Shown: positions 29,927-39,956, counted from the first letter of the stretch. The stretch is DNA of 40,084 bases from Pirellulales bacterium (GCA_020846145.1 JADLEL010000213.1:1-40084), one strand, 5' to 3'. Program-made: numbers and translations. Notes: a model not told the origin generated them from the sequence alone.

Positions 29927-32900
29927 ATGGGCGAGATGTCGCAACCCGATCCGGCGCTGTTGGAACTGTTTCGCGCCGAACTCGACACGCATTCGGCGGC
30001 GCTCGGCGCAGGCCTGCTTTCCTTGGAGAAGGAGCCGAACCAGCCGAAATGCGTCGAGGGATTGATGCGCGCGGCCCATTCCATCAAAGGGGCGGCGAAG
30101 ATCGTCGGTTTCGCGGCGGCGGTGAAGGTCGCCCATCTGCTGGAAGATTGTTTCGTGGCGGCCCAGGCCGGGCAAATTCGGCTGGGGAGCGAAGCGGTTG
30201 ACGTGCTCTTGCGCGGCGTCGATGCCCTCGGCCGCTTGGCCGTGCCTGCCGATTCCGCGGCCGAACGCTCCGCCGCCGATGAGGTTCAATTGGACCGGCT
30301 GCTCGCGGAACTTTCCGCCGTGAAGTCGGGAGAAGTCCTGCCTGCATCGACTGCCGCCGAACGGACCGAACCGCCGCCGATAAACTCTCCGGCCGAGATT
30401 CCGCCCCCAGAGCCAGCGCGGGAAAAAGCAGCGGATCCTTCCCGGCGCGTCAACGCCACGCTGAACGAATTCGTCGTCGAAGCCAAGGAACACCTTGCGG
30501 CAGTGGTGGACGATCTGCTGTTATTGGAGAAAAACAAGGATCGCGCCGATTTGGGGTGCATCGACCGCCTGTTCCGCGCCGTGCATTCGGTCAAGGGCGG
30601 AGCCGGCTTTTTCGGCTGCGCCGTCGTCGAATCGCTAGCCCATGCCTTGGAGGAAGTCTTCGAGGAACTGCGGCGGCGAGAAGGCATGCCCGTCGATTCT
30701 TCGCTCATCGACGCGCTGCTGGCCGGCGCGGATCGCGCGTTGGCGCTCTTGGACGATGTCCAGCGGAGCAACGAGGCCGACGTAGCGGAGATTCTGGATA
30801 ACCTTGCACGATTTCGGGAGGGCGAGGCTCCCGCCGAGCCGTCGGGAATGCCGAGATTATTGCCCAATACTGCGGCTCGGCAGGAGCCTCGTGCTCCCGA
30901 AATCACGCAAGCCGACACGGCAACTCCGGCCGCCGCCAGTCTCCGCGTGCCGGTGCCGCTGGTCGATCGGCTGATGACGCTCGCCGGCGAGTTGGTTTTG
31001 GCGCGCAACCAGGCGCTGCGCTTGATTGACGGCGATGCGGCGGCCATGCGGCCGGTGCTGCAAAAGCTCGACGCCGTCACCAGCGAGTTGCAAGGGGCGG
31101 TTACCCAGACGCGCATGCAGCCGGTGGGAAATCTGTTCGCCAAGTTCCCGCGATTGGTCCGCGACCTGGCCCGGCAATTGAACAAACAGATCGAATTGGA
31201 AACGAGCGGGACCGAAGTCGAATTGGACAAAAGCGTGCTCGAACAACTATCCGATCCGCTGACCCACCTGGTGCGCAACGCGTGCGATCACGGCATCGAA
31301 CCGCCTGCCGAACGGCAGGCGGCCGGCAAGCCGCCGAGCGGGAAAATCTCGCTCTCCGCGAGCCAGTTGGGCGGGCAGATCTGCATCGAAGTCCGCGACG
31401 ACGGCCGAGGATTGGACCCGCGGCGGATCAAAAACAAAGCGATTCAAGCCGGTCTCCGCACCGCGGAGGAACTTGCCCGCGCGGCCGAAAAAGACCTGCT
31501 GGGCTTGATCCTGCTGCCCGGTTTTTCCACCGCCAAGGAAGTTACCGAAGTTTCCGGCCGCGGCGTGGGCATGGATGTGGTCAAGACCAATCTCGACCGG
31601 CTCGGCGGAACGCTGGAACTCGACTCGACGCCCGGCGGCGGCACGGCCTTCGCGCTCCGTGTGCCTTTGACCCTGGCGATCATTCCCTGCTTGATCGTCG
31701 GTTCCGGCGGCCGGCGCTACGCCATCCCGCAAAAAGATTTGGAAGAACTGGTCTGCCTGCATCCCGAACTAACCTCCACGAAAATCGAATCCACCGTCGA
31801 TCGAGAACTCGTCCGCCTTCGCGACCGCCTCCTGCCGCTGGTGCGGCTCGACGATGTTTTCGCGGCGCCTAGCCCATTCGACGCGGCGCGGCGGCGGGAA
31901 ATCGTGAAGAAATATCAACGCGCGGACCGCGCGCTCTTCGCCGTGGTGAAGGCCGGATCGCGGCGGTTCGGCATCGTGGTGGACGAAATCCTGAAAAGCG
32001 AGGAGATCGTCGTCAAGCCCCTGCACGCCGCGCTTAAGCCGCTGGCCTGCTTTTCGGGCGCGACGATCATGGGCGACGGCCAGGTCGCGCTCATTCTCAA
32101 CGTCGAAGGAATCGCCGGCCATGCCGGCATCCGCGCGGGCGAATATCTCGCCGAGCAAGCGGCCACAGCCGCACCGGCGCGCGCCGAGAACGCCGCGGTG
32201 CTGTTGTTCGAGTACGGAACGCAAGAGCAATTCGCCGTTCCGCTGGCGATGATCCGGCGTCTGGTGATGGTGGAAAGAGCGCAGATCGAGCGCGTCGGCC
32301 CGTACGAATTCATCACCGTCGCCGGCGTTCCCACGCCGATTCTCCGCCTGGACAGTTATTTGCCGGTGTCGCCGGAGGCGGGCGGCGGCATGTCGTTTCT
32401 GATCCTTCCGAAAAACCTCGCCCGCCCGCTGGGCGTGCTGGCGACCGCGATCCTCGATACGGAGACGCTGCCGGCGAATTTTTCGACCGCTGCCTTTCGG
32501 GCCGACGGCGTCGTCGGCACGGCGGTGGTCCGCGGCCGGATGACGCTCTTTCTCGATATCGCGCGGTTGGCCGACAGGGCCGAGGCTGTCGTGCGGAGCG
32601 AATTCGCCCGCTCCGATCCTAACCCGCCGAAGGCGCGGATTTTGCTGGTCGAAGACACGCAATTCTTCCGGGAACTGGTCGGCGGCTACCTGAAAGACGC
32701 GAAATACGAAATCGCGACGGCCGCCAACGGCTTGGAGGCGTTAAGGATCTTGGAAACCGGGAAATTCGATCTCGTGGTGTCCGATATCGAGATGCCCGCG
32801 ATGGACGGTTGGGCGTTCGCGCAGGCCGTGCGGCAAAGCGCAGCGTGGAACGACATGCCCTTGCTGGCGTTGACCACCTTGAACAGCGCCGAGAGCCGCC

Positions 32901-33034
32901 AAAAGGCCCGGCAATGCGGATTCGACGGCTACCAGGTGAAACTGGACCGCGGCGATTTTTTAGCCGCAGTGGCGGAACTGCTGCTGCTTCGGGAACATGC
33001 TAATGCGAACGCGGCGGCGGGAGGCGATGTATGA
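29927..33034 (+). CDS. cheA: CheA-type hybrid histidine kinase with two HPt and two CheW-like domains
   Basis: About 1035 residues from the ATG at 29,927 (or 29,936); the frame is open upstream to 29,849. Domains in order: HPt with AAHSIKGAAKIVGF (about 50), second HPt with AVHSVKGGAGFFGC (about 220), a linker containing a repeat-derived insertion, P3 dimerisation (about 340-395), HATPase with HLVRNACDHGIEPP (N box), DDGRGLD and GRGVGMDVV (about 400-560), a CheW domain (about 565-705), a second, more divergent CheW-like domain (about 725-865), and a receiver with VVSDIEMPAMDG (phospho-Asp about 925). It phosphorylates itself and then response regulators under receptor control. TTGAGG-16-TATAGA at 29,853-29,880 may be the operon promoter. 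The stop overlaps cheW. Confidence 0.93.
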   Translation: MGEMSQPDPALLELFRAELDTHSAALGAGLLSLEKEPNQPKCVEGLMRAAHSIKGAAKIVGFAAAVKVAHLLEDCFVAAQAGQIRLGSEAVDVLLRGVDALGRLAVPADSAAERSAADEVQLDRLLAELSAVKSGEVLPASTAAERTEPPPINSPAEIPPPEPAREKAADPSRRVNATLNEFVVEAKEHLAAVVDDLLLLEKNKDRADLGCIDRLFRAVHSVKGGAGFFGCAVVESLAHALEEVFEELRRREGMPVDSSLIDALLAGADRALALLDDVQRSNEADVAEILDNLARFREGEAPAEPSGMPRLLPNTAARQEPRAPEITQADTATPAAASLRVPVPLVDRLMTLAGELVLARNQALRLIDGDAAAMRPVLQKLDAVTSELQGAVTQTRMQPVGNLFAKFPRLVRDLARQLNKQIELETSGTEVELDKSVLEQLSDPLTHLVRNACDHGIEPPAERQAAGKPPSGKISLSASQLGGQICIEVRDDGRGLDPRRIKNKAIQAGLRTAEELARAAEKDLLGLILLPGFSTAKEVTEVSGRGVGMDVVKTNLDRLGGTLELDSTPGGGTAFALRVPLTLAIIPCLIVGSGGRRYAIPQKDLEELVCLHPELTSTKIESTVDRELVRLRDRLLPLVRLDDVFAAPSPFDAARRREIVKKYQRADRALFAVVKAGSRRFGIVVDEILKSEEIVVKPLHAALKPLACFSGATIMGDGQVALILNVEGIAGHAGIRAGEYLAEQAATAAPARAENAAVLLFEYGTQEQFAVPLAMIRRLVMVERAQIERVGPYEFITVAGVPTPILRLDSYLPVSPEAGGGMSFLILPKNLARPLGVLATAILDTETLPANFSTAAFRADGVVGTAVVRGRMTLFLDIARLADRAEAVVRSEFARSDPNPPKARILLVEDTQFFRELVGGYLKDAKYEIATAANGLEALRILETGKFDLVVSDIEMPAMDGWAFAQAVRQSAAWNDMPLLALTTLNSAESRQKARQCGFDGYQVKLDRGDFLAAVAELLLLREHANANAAAGGDV
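30815..30899. repeat. Palindromic repeat embedded in the cheA linker
   Basis: The 27-base arms 30,815-30,841 and 30,873-30,899 are inverted copies with three mismatches. They are translated as a flexible stretch beginning REGEAPAEPSG and ending RQEPRAPE between the second HPt and the dimerisation domain. Confidence 0.75.
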
Positions 33035-33567
33035 AAACATTGATCGAACAAAATGTCGAACCGATCGAAGCCGATTCGCAGGCCGCGCGGACCTATTGCA
33101 CCTTCCGGCTCGAAGGCGGCCTGTTCGGGATCGACGCCCTGGCGGTGAAGGAGATCGCGGTGTTGCCGCCGATCACGCCCATCCCCCACGCACCCGACGC
33201 GGTCCGCGGCTGCGTTAACTTGCGCGGCCAGATCGTCCTCGTGCTCGATGCGAATGCCCTGCTGCAAATCGGCGAAACGGCGATCGGTCCCGAAATCCGC
33301 TTGATTGTGTTCCGCGCCCATTTGGGCGATCCCTTCGGCATTCTTGCCGATCGCATCGGCGATATCGTGGAACTGAGCGACGAAGAGATTGAAAAACGCG
33401 AATTTGACGCAATTTCCCGTGAAAACACCAGCGCTTCGCCGCGGGAGGATTTGATCGCGGGCATCGGCAAACTCGACGGCGAACTGCTGACGATCCTCGA
33501 TGGCGGCCAATTGTTGCCGCACGTCGAGGCGGTAATTGAGCAATGCGTGAAAAAGGCTTATTATTAA
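33031..33567 (+). CDS. cheW: CheW coupling protein
   Basis: A 178-residue protein made almost entirely of one CheW domain (about 22-170). It contains [40 protein letters not shown] and an end with [11 protein letters not shown], matching the SH3-like double barrel that links receptors to CheA. An N-terminal extension of about 20 residues precedes it. The ATG overlaps the cheA stop (ATGA), with GGGAGG inside cheA as ribosome site, so synthesis is coupled to the kinase. [14 protein letters not shown] loop is somewhat longer than in enteric CheW. Confidence 0.93.
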   Translation: MKTLIEQNVEPIEADSQAARTYCTFRLEGGLFGIDALAVKEIAVLPPITPIPHAPDAVRGCVNLRGQIVLVLDANALLQIGETAIGPEIRLIVFRAHLGDPFGILADRIGDIVELSDEEIEKREFDAISRENTSASPREDLIAGIGKLDGELLTILDGGQLLPHVEAVIEQCVKKAYY

Positions 33568-33596
33568 AGGCTTGCAACGAATCGGGAGTATTTACC

Positions 33597-35474
33597 ATGA
33601 AGAATCTTCGCTTGCGCGTGAAACTGGGCCTGATCGTCGGCATCCTCGTGCTGTCCGTGGTTGCCGTCGCACTCGCGGGCTACCTGGAGTTGGGCGCGCT
33701 CAACCGCCGCGTCGAACAAATGGTCGAACAGACCTCCAAGGCGGCGTACCTCGTGGGCGAATTATGGAGCAACGCACAGCGGGCGCGGCGACTCGAGTAC
33801 CGCGCCGTTCTCTCCACCGATGCGCAAGAAGCGAAATCCTACGCCGATCAATCGATCGAAACCTCCAAGCTCGTCGATGACGCTTATCCCGAACTTTCCG
33901 CGCTGGTCGATCCCAGCCCCCGATCGCCCGATCGGCAAAGCCTGGAAAAGTTCCGCGATTCGTGGGAGGAATACCGTAAAATCCAAAAACGAACGCTGGA
34001 TTCGACCGCCGAGAACGCCGCTCTTAAAGCGCGGGAGCCGGCGTCGAAAGACGCGGCGGGGAGCGCTGTCGAATTGTGCCATTCCTCGAACGCGCACCTC
34101 GACGAATGCTACAAAGCCATGATGAGCCTCCGCGACAGCCTCCGCGATCGGTTGAAAAACGACCTCGACGCCATCCGTAGCCTGACGCAATACACGCGCT
34201 GGCTGATGGTCGCGGTGCCGCTGATCGGCATTCTCGCCGGCGTCGTGCTGGCCGCGGTCATCGCCAGATCGATTGTCGAGCCGATGTCGCGGGGCGTGGA
34301 AATTTCCGCCGCCGTCGCCCGGGGGGACCTAACGCGGCGAATCGGTCTCACGCAGCGCGACGAGGTCGGCCAACTCGCCTGCGCCATCGACTCCGCGGCG
34401 GCGGCCTTCGGCAAGATCGTCAAGGAAATCCAGGATACGTCGCAAAACATCGGCGGCGCGGCGGGCGAATTGTCGTCCGTTTCGCACCAGATGCTCGCCC
34501 AGAGCGAGGAAATGGCCGCGCAGGCGAATTCGGTCGCCGGCGGCACCGAGCAGATGACGGCGAACGTCAACACCATGGCCGCCGCCGCCGAGGAAATGAG
34601 CATGAACGTGCTGGCCATCTCCTCGGCCAGCGAGGAAATCAGCGTGAACGTGGGCACGATCTCGGCCGCGGCCGAAAACGCCGCCCGCAACGTTACCGCC
34701 GTGTCCGGCGCGATCCGGGAATCGACCGAGGCTTTCGAGGCGATCTCGCAGGACGCCCGCGAAGGATCCACCATCGCCAATAAAGCCTTGGCGATGGCCG
34801 ACGGCGCGAATGCGACCATGCAAGGACTGGACCATTCCGCAGCGGAAATCGACAAGGTTACCGAAGCGATCAAAATGATCGCCCTGCAAACCAACCTGCT
34901 GGCCTTGAACGCGACGATCGAAGCCACCTCGGCGGGCGAGGCGGGCAAGGGCTTCGCCGTGGTGGCCAACGAGATCAAGGAACTCGCCCACCAAAGCGCC
35001 AAGGCCGCCGAGGACATCGCCCGAAAAATCGAAGGCGTGCAGGCCAACTCGCGCGAGGCGGTGCGGGTCATCGGCGCGGTGCAGGACATCATCCGCACCT
35101 TGAACGAATCTTCGGGCCGAATCGCCGCGGCCGTCGAAAAACAGAGCGCGGCGGCCAAAATCAGCACCGGCAACCTGGGCGAGGCCGGCAAGGGCGTCGA
35201 GCACATCGCGCTCTCGATTGCCGAGGTGGCGAAGGGCGCGGGCGACATGTCGCGCAACGCCGGCGAAGCCGCCCAGGGCGCGAGCGACGTCTCCCGCAAC
35301 GCCGCCGAAGCCGCGAAAGCGGTGGGCGACATCTCCCGCAATATCCACGGCGTCAGCCAGGCCGCGCGCGACAACACCGCCGGCGCCCAGCAGGTGAATT
35401 CCGCCGCCGAACGGCTGGCCGCCATCGCCGGCCAATTGAAACAGCTCGTCGGCCGCTTCAAAATCGAGGAGTGA
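33597..35474 (+). CDS. Methyl-accepting chemotaxis protein
   Basis: A 625-residue receptor from the ATG at 33,597. Transmembrane helix 1 (about 8-28), a periplasmic four-helix-bundle-like sensor (about 30-195), transmembrane helix 2 (about 200-222, [20 protein letters not shown]), HAMP (about 223-275), then a long Ala/Glu-rich signalling coiled coil. The kinase-contact tip reads [20 protein letters not shown] and [20 protein letters not shown]. Repeated heptads ([20 protein letters not shown]) follow near the end. No C-terminal CheR-tethering pentapeptide is visible. The ligand is unknown. As the only receptor in the operon it is the likely partner of this CheA and CheW. Confidence 0.93.
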   Translation: MKNLRLRVKLGLIVGILVLSVVAVALAGYLELGALNRRVEQMVEQTSKAAYLVGELWSNAQRARRLEYRAVLSTDAQEAKSYADQSIETSKLVDDAYPELSALVDPSPRSPDRQSLEKFRDSWEEYRKIQKRTLDSTAENAALKAREPASKDAAGSAVELCHSSNAHLDECYKAMMSLRDSLRDRLKNDLDAIRSLTQYTRWLMVAVPLIGILAGVVLAAVIARSIVEPMSRGVEISAAVARGDLTRRIGLTQRDEVGQLACAIDSAAAAFGKIVKEIQDTSQNIGGAAGELSSVSHQMLAQSEEMAAQANSVAGGTEQMTANVNTMAAAAEEMSMNVLAISSASEEISVNVGTISAAAENAARNVTAVSGAIRESTEAFEAISQDAREGSTIANKALAMADGANATMQGLDHSAAEIDKVTEAIKMIALQTNLLALNATIEATSAGEAGKGFAVVANEIKELAHQSAKAAEDIARKIEGVQANSREAVRVIGAVQDIIRTLNESSGRIAAAVEKQSAAAKISTGNLGEAGKGVEHIALSIAEVAKGAGDMSRNAGEAAQGASDVSRNAAEAAKAVGDISRNIHGVSQAARDNTAGAQQVNSAAERLAAIAGQLKQLVGRFKIEE

Positions 35475-35478
35475 CGCG

Positions 35479-36606
35479 ATGCCGGCCAGCGCCCGAGTGC
35501 TCATCGTCGATGACTCGCGGATCTTTCGCGCCGCGCTCGAAGCGGCGCTCGCCGGCGAAGAGGGCATCGAGGTCGTCGGCTCGGTCTTCAATGGCGCGAA
35601 GGCCCTGGAATTCATCCGCACGACCCCGCCCGACGTAGTTACGCTGGACGTGGAAATGCCCGGCATGGACGGCCTGGAGACCCTCGCTGCTATTCGGCAA
35701 CTCGATGCCGCCGCCCCGCAGGGTGCGGAAATGGGCGTCATCATGGTGAGCGCTCACACCAAACGCGGCGCGGATGTTACCGTGCAGGCCTTGAGCCGCG
35801 GGGCGTTCGATTTCGTTGCCAAGCCCGCCGGCCCACAAGCGGAAGTTAATCTCGCCCTCCTGCGGCAGCAATTGGTGGCTAAAATCCGCCTGTTCCTGGC
35901 CGAGCGCAGCCGCAGATCGGGAAATAAAACGATCCCCACGGCCACCCGCCGCGCGGAGCAGGCATTTCCTTCCCGCCGCGCGAACCGCCGGCCGGAGGCG
36001 TCGAGACGGCCGATCCGCGCGATCGTGATCGCCTCTTCCACCGGAGGGCCGAAAGCCTTGGAGGCGCTGTTGCCCGATTTGAGCCGCCGCGTCGAGCTGC
36101 CGATTCTGATTGTCCAGCACATGCCCCCCACGTTTACTCGCTCGTTGGCCGACAGTTTGGGCCGCATCTCGAATTGCCCCGTGGCCGAAGCCCTCGACGG
36201 CGAACCGCTCTGCGAAAAGCGGATCTACCTCGCGCCCGGCGGCAAACATTTACTCTTGCGCAGCGATCCGAAGCGGTTGATCCTAGGACTCAACGAACAG
36301 CCGCCGGAGAATGGCTGCCGCCCCTCGGCCGATGTCCTCTTTCGCTCCGCGGCCGCGGCGATGCACGACGGCCTCGTCGCGATCGTCCTGACCGGCATGG
36401 GCCGCGACGGCACCGCCGGATTGGGCGCGATCAAGCGCGCGGGCGGCTACGCCGTCGTGCAGGACGAAGCGACCAGCGTCGTCTGGGGCATGCCCGGCAG
36501 CGCCGCCGAAGCCGGCTTAGCCGATGAAATCCTCCCCCTCGACGAAATCGCCCCGGCCGTCGAATCGTTGATCGCCTCGATCGTTGCCGAAGGCGGAAAC
36601 CAATAG
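35479..36606 (+). CDS. cheB: CheB protein-glutamate methylesterase
   Basis: A 375-residue protein. The receiver domain (about 5-130) has VLIVDDSRIF, phospho-Asp in TLDVEMPGMDGLE (about 57), and Lys in VAKPAGPQ. The linker (about 150-180) is basic. The methylesterase domain (about 183-370) has the catalytic triad in IASSTGGPKALEALL (Ser), VQHMPPTFT (His) and LTGMGRDGTAG (Asp). It demethylates or deamidates receptor glutamates when phosphorylated by CheA. The start ATG at 35,479 lies 4 bases after the receptor stop, with GAGGAG overlapping that stop, so it is translationally coupled. Confidence 0.95.
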   Translation: MPASARVLIVDDSRIFRAALEAALAGEEGIEVVGSVFNGAKALEFIRTTPPDVVTLDVEMPGMDGLETLAAIRQLDAAAPQGAEMGVIMVSAHTKRGADVTVQALSRGAFDFVAKPAGPQAEVNLALLRQQLVAKIRLFLAERSRRSGNKTIPTATRRAEQAFPSRRANRRPEASRRPIRAIVIASSTGGPKALEALLPDLSRRVELPILIVQHMPPTFTRSLADSLGRISNCPVAEALDGEPLCEKRIYLAPGGKHLLLRSDPKRLILGLNEQPPENGCRPSADVLFRSAAAAMHDGLVAIVLTGMGRDGTAGLGAIKRAGGYAVVQDEATSVVWGMPGSAAEAGLADEILPLDEIAPAVESLIASIVAEGGNQ

Positions 36607-36617
36607 CAACCATCTTC

Positions 36618-37472
36618 ATGGAACTTTCCCGCGCGACTTTCGAGGAGCTGCGCCGCCTGATCCATCGGCTGTGCGGCATCGTCATCGCCGACGAGAAGGA
36701 ATATCTCGTGCGGCATCGGCTCGAACCGTTGGTCAAAAAGAGCGGATGCTCGACGTTCGACGAATTCCAACGCAAACTCGCTTCGCTCGACGGCCTCGTC
36801 TGGCAGGAAGCGATTGTCGAGGCGATCACCACGCAAGAAACATCGTTCTTCCGCGACCGCCATCCCTTTGAGGCCCTCCGCAGCCGGATTCTCCCTGAAC
36901 TCGTCTCCGCGGCCCAATCGGGCAAGGCGGCAGGCAATCCGCGAAAAATCCGCACACTTTGTTGCGGGACCGCCACCGGACAGGAACCCTACAGCCTCGC
37001 GATGCTGATCTGCGATTACCTGGCCACACGGCGGCCGGCCGGAATCGAAGCCGCCGACTTTTCAATCCTCGCGACCGATATCTCCGCCGCCGCGCTCGCC
37101 GCCGCCGCCGCTGCGAAATACGGCCGACGCGACGTCGAACGTGGCCTGACGCCGGCCGAAATCGAGCGATTCTTCGAGCGGCAGGGCGAAGAATGGACAA
37201 TTCTCCCCGCCGTGCGGAAACTCGTCGAGTTCCGGCGGATCAATTTGTTGCAACCCCTCGTGCTGCTAGGCACTTTTCAGTTGATTCTCTGCCGTAACGT
37301 ACTGATCTATTTCGACCTCCCCGCGCGCCAACGCATCTGCGATCAATTCCACGAAATGCTTGCCGCTGGCGGATGGCTCGTGTTAGGCTCGGCGGAAAGC
37401 CTCTTCGGCATTGACAACCGGTTCGTGTCGCTACGCGTCGGCGACACCCTGCTCTTTCGCAAGCCTGGATGA
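36618..37472 (+). CDS. cheR: CheR protein-glutamate O-methyltransferase
   Basis: A 284-residue protein. The N-terminal helical domain (about 5-75) includes LIHRLCGIVIADEKEYLVRH and the family signature ITTQETSFFRDRHPFEALR (about 69-87). The SAM-binding domain has LCCGTATGQEPYSLAMLICD (usually CSTGEEPYS-like), FSILATDISAAALAAA (acidic residue of motif II) and LILCRNVLIYFDLPAR (motif IV). It methylates receptor glutamates, opposing CheB. It ends the operon 11 bases after cheB, with a weak ribosome site. The CheR active-site Cys-Gly-Thr-Ala version of motif I is slightly unusual but conservative. Confidence 0.95.
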   Translation: MELSRATFEELRRLIHRLCGIVIADEKEYLVRHRLEPLVKKSGCSTFDEFQRKLASLDGLVWQEAIVEAITTQETSFFRDRHPFEALRSRILPELVSAAQSGKAAGNPRKIRTLCCGTATGQEPYSLAMLICDYLATRRPAGIEAADFSILATDISAAALAAAAAAKYGRRDVERGLTPAEIERFFERQGEEWTILPAVRKLVEFRRINLLQPLVLLGTFQLILCRNVLIYFDLPARQRICDQFHEMLAAGGWLVLGSAESLFGIDNRFVSLRVGDTLLFRKPG

Positions 37473-37567
37473 ATAGTGTTCGTTGATTCAACGTAAATCC
37501 CTTGCCCCCGTCTGATCGGCAACGGATAATACGGCGATGTATCCGACCGTGCTTAGCCCTTAGCCCC

Positions 37568-38044
37568 TTAGCTCAAGGAACCGCCATGGAACTGCAAGTA
37601 ACTCACGAGGAAGGTTACGTTCCTACACACGATTGCGCCGACGCCTTGCGCTTCCAAATCATTACGGACTTCGCATTCTACCTCGGTCCAGCCCAGGCTC
37701 GTCGCAGCCTCCCAAACCGCCAGATCGAAGAAGATCATTTCGCGAGGCACGAAGATTTTCATCCGCAAGGCGTCTTCCAGGATGCCGCGCACCTGGTCGG
37801 CCACCGAATCCTGAAGCCGCGTCGAATAGCGGGCGTAAACCGCTCCCGTCGCTTCGGCTTCTGCACGCGGCAGTTTGGCGTGAAATTCGGCCGCAATCGC
37901 ATCGATCTCGCGCGCGGTCTGATCCCAGAGAGCTTGGCGTTCTTTGTCGATATCCGCCTGAGATCGCGGCCCTTTCCGCCGCCCCCTTTTCGACGGGTAT
38001 CGTCGGGAACGACTACGGCGAATTCCGTTCCGTCGATCGGCCAT
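37568..38044 (-). pseudogene. Serine-recombinase remnant (N-terminal part only)
   Basis: On the minus strand a frame with SQADIDKERQALWDQTAREI and VYARYSTRLQDSVADQVRGI, then DALRMKIFVPREMIFFDLAV, has the YxRxS nucleophile motif and following helix of the resolvase domain, preceded by the helical extension seen in planctomycete recombinases. After FFDLAV the homology ends and about 40 unrelated residues follow to a stop at 37,568. Everything beyond the first third of the catalytic domain is missing. An ATG at 38,044 or the open frame to 38,179 could be the old start. The base composition is host-like, so it is older than, and unrelated to, the 10-kb element. Confidence 0.6.
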
Positions 38045-38179
38045 TGCACCGGAAAGCGCGGCCGGATAGGATAGGTTTCTCGCTCGAAATGGGTCTGTTT
38101 TGCAGAAAATAATTTGTCCAGGATTTGTCCAGGTTGGGCACCTCCACAACCGGTAATAACCGGGAATATGCAGGACCAA

Positions 38180-38740
38180 CCAGAATGCCCTAAATACCTT
38201 CCTGCAAACGGTTTATGCGAAATTCCCCGTAAAACAAGCAGATTGCGAAAACAGGGCGGGCCGAATACCGCCTACGGCAGAACGGGCCGTGAACGACCCT
38301 CATCGTTATTTACCCGCCAACTTGTGTGAATCAACGAGGTTTTTTCCCCGTGGAGCGATGATTGACAGCTAAAGGAGCCTCGTTTTCAACCTCTCCTGCG
38401 TTTTTTCGCATGGTTCAAACGAGGGTAGCAGCCCGTAGGTCCCGCTTGCCGAGCGGGACTTCCCGCATTGTCCCGCCCGGCAGGCGGCACCGACTTTTCG
38501 CCGGTGGTGACGTTTACAGTTTGAGTTGGATACAGTAAGCGGACGGCAAAGCCATACGCATCGAGGACGCGGTTCATCGAGTGTTTGATGGAGACATGCA
38601 ATTCACCACCGCGTGCCGCACGTTTACCGCGACGTTGATTTTTCGCGCCGCCCCGCTATGATTAAACGAACGCCTTTTCGGCTTCTCCGAAGGGGGGCGC
38701 TGCGGAAAATCGGCCTCTCGAAACCTTGCCAATCGACAAA
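38180..38740. other. Intergenic region with hairpin repeats
   Basis: No gene is supported. GTCCCGCT (38,439-38,446) pairs with AGCGGGAC (38,452-38,459), and GTCCCGCCCGGCAGGCGGCAC follows at about 38,480. The minus strand at 38,600-38,490 reads coding-like (MHVSIKHSMNRVLDAYGFAV) but ends in the hairpin repeat, so it may be a relic. Confidence 0.4.
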
Positions 38741-39850
38741 ATGAAAATCGTTGCCCTCGAACCGTTCATTCTGCACGTCCCGGTGACGAACCGGAAAATC
38801 GCCGACAGCATGCATCAGGTTACGCACTGGGGAACGGTGGGGGTCGTCGTTCGCGCCGACGACGGCTCGACCGGTTGCGGTTACACGGGCACGCACGCCC
38901 ATCTGGCCACCGACCGGCTCATTCGCGATTGCATCGTCCATGCGTTCGGCCCCGCGCTCGTGGGCGAAGACCCGCGCGAAGTCGGATATCTTTGGGAAAA
39001 GCTGTTTCGCATTCCGAGCATCCTTTGGGTTGGGCGGATGGGCATCACGCAATTGGCCTTGTCGGCCATCGACGTTGCGCTCTGGGACTTGAAGGCCAAG
39101 GCGGCCGGCGTGCCGCTCTGGAAACTGTTGGGCGGCGGCGAGTCCCGCCGCATCGAGGCCTACAACACCGACGGCGGGTGGCTAAATTGGAGCAAAACGC
39201 AGTTGGTCGATGACGCGAAGCGGCTGGTGTCCGAGGGCTTCCGCGGCATCAAGATCAAGATCGGCAGTCCCGATCCACTCGACGATTTGGAGCGGATCGC
39301 GGCGGTGCGGAAGGCCATCGGCCCGCGCGTGCAATTCATGGTCGATGCGAACGGCCGCTGGGACCTGCCCACCGCGGTCCGCGTCGGCCGGCATCTGGCC
39401 GATTACGACATTCGCTGGTTCGAGGAGCCGCTGTGGTTCGACGACGTGGCGGGCCATGCGGCGCTGGCCCGCGGCATCGCCACGCCCATCGCCTTGGGCG
39501 AGCAGCAGTATTCGCTCGACGCCTTTCGGCAGTTCATCGCGGCCGAGGCGGTGCATTACGTGCAGCCCGACGCCGTGCGGATCGGCGGCGTTACGCCCTG
39601 GTGGCAGGCGGCCGACCTGGCGTACGCGCATCGCCTGCCGGTGGTCGCGCACGTGGGGGACATGATGCAGATCCATTTGCAACTGTCGATCGCGCATCCG
39701 GCCTGCGAGATGCTGGAATACATCCCCTGGCTGCTCGAATGTTTCGAGGAGCCGGCCGCGGTCGAGGACGGCTACTACCGGGTTCCGCGGAATCCCGGCG
39801 CGGGCACGACGCTGCGGAAGGACGCGATCGAGAAATTCGGGGTGGAATGA
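38741..39850 (+). CDS. Mandelate racemase/muconate lactonizing enzyme-type enolase-superfamily protein
   Basis: A 369-residue enzyme from the ATG at 38,741; a TTG five codons upstream is less likely. The N-terminal capping domain (about 1-130) includes DDGSTGCGYTGTHAHLATD. The barrel domain carries the family residues: GIKIKIGS (KxK, base Lys, about 170), MVDANGRWD (metal Asp, about 200), RWFEEPLW (metal Glu), ALGEQQ (metal Glu) and VVAHVGDMMQIHL (His of the His-Asp dyad, about 300). This set suits acid-sugar dehydratases or racemases. The enzyme abstracts a proton next to a carboxylate; the substrate cannot be told. The gene stands alone, followed by a terminator-like repeat. Confidence 0.9.
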   Translation: MKIVALEPFILHVPVTNRKIADSMHQVTHWGTVGVVVRADDGSTGCGYTGTHAHLATDRLIRDCIVHAFGPALVGEDPREVGYLWEKLFRIPSILWVGRMGITQLALSAIDVALWDLKAKAAGVPLWKLLGGGESRRIEAYNTDGGWLNWSKTQLVDDAKRLVSEGFRGIKIKIGSPDPLDDLERIAAVRKAIGPRVQFMVDANGRWDLPTAVRVGRHLADYDIRWFEEPLWFDDVAGHAALARGIATPIALGEQQYSLDAFRQFIAAEAVHYVQPDAVRIGGVTPWWQAADLAYAHRLPVVAHVGDMMQIHLQLSIAHPACEMLEYIPWLLECFEEPAAVEDGYYRVPRNPGAGTTLRKDAIEKFGVE

Positions 39851-39888
39851 ACATTGTGTCCGCGGAAGTATTTTTTAATATCCAATTT

Positions 39889-39956
39889 GGGTGCCACTGG
39901 CGTTTCGCCAGTGCAGTCCAAGAGCACGGGCAAGATGCCCGTGGCACCCGTTTTTT
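39889..39956 (+). terminator. Compound palindrome with T run after the enolase-superfamily gene
   Basis: GGGTGCCAC (39,889-39,897) pairs with GTGGCACCC (39,941-39,949). Inside are two smaller hairpins, CACTGGCGTTTCGCCAGTG and CACGGGCAAGATGCCCGTG. TTTTTT follows at 39,951. Probably a dispersed repeat that also ends transcription. The rest, to 40,084, holds no gene. Confidence 0.7.

Noticed and set aside
34109-35744. Long minus-strand frames opposite the chemoreceptor gene
   Set aside because: Ala- and Ser-rich shadows of the coiled coil; the plus strand has the conserved receptor tip.
37502-38112. Plus-strand frames of 190 and 159 codons
   Set aside because: They lie opposite the recognisable recombinase remnant and have no family features.
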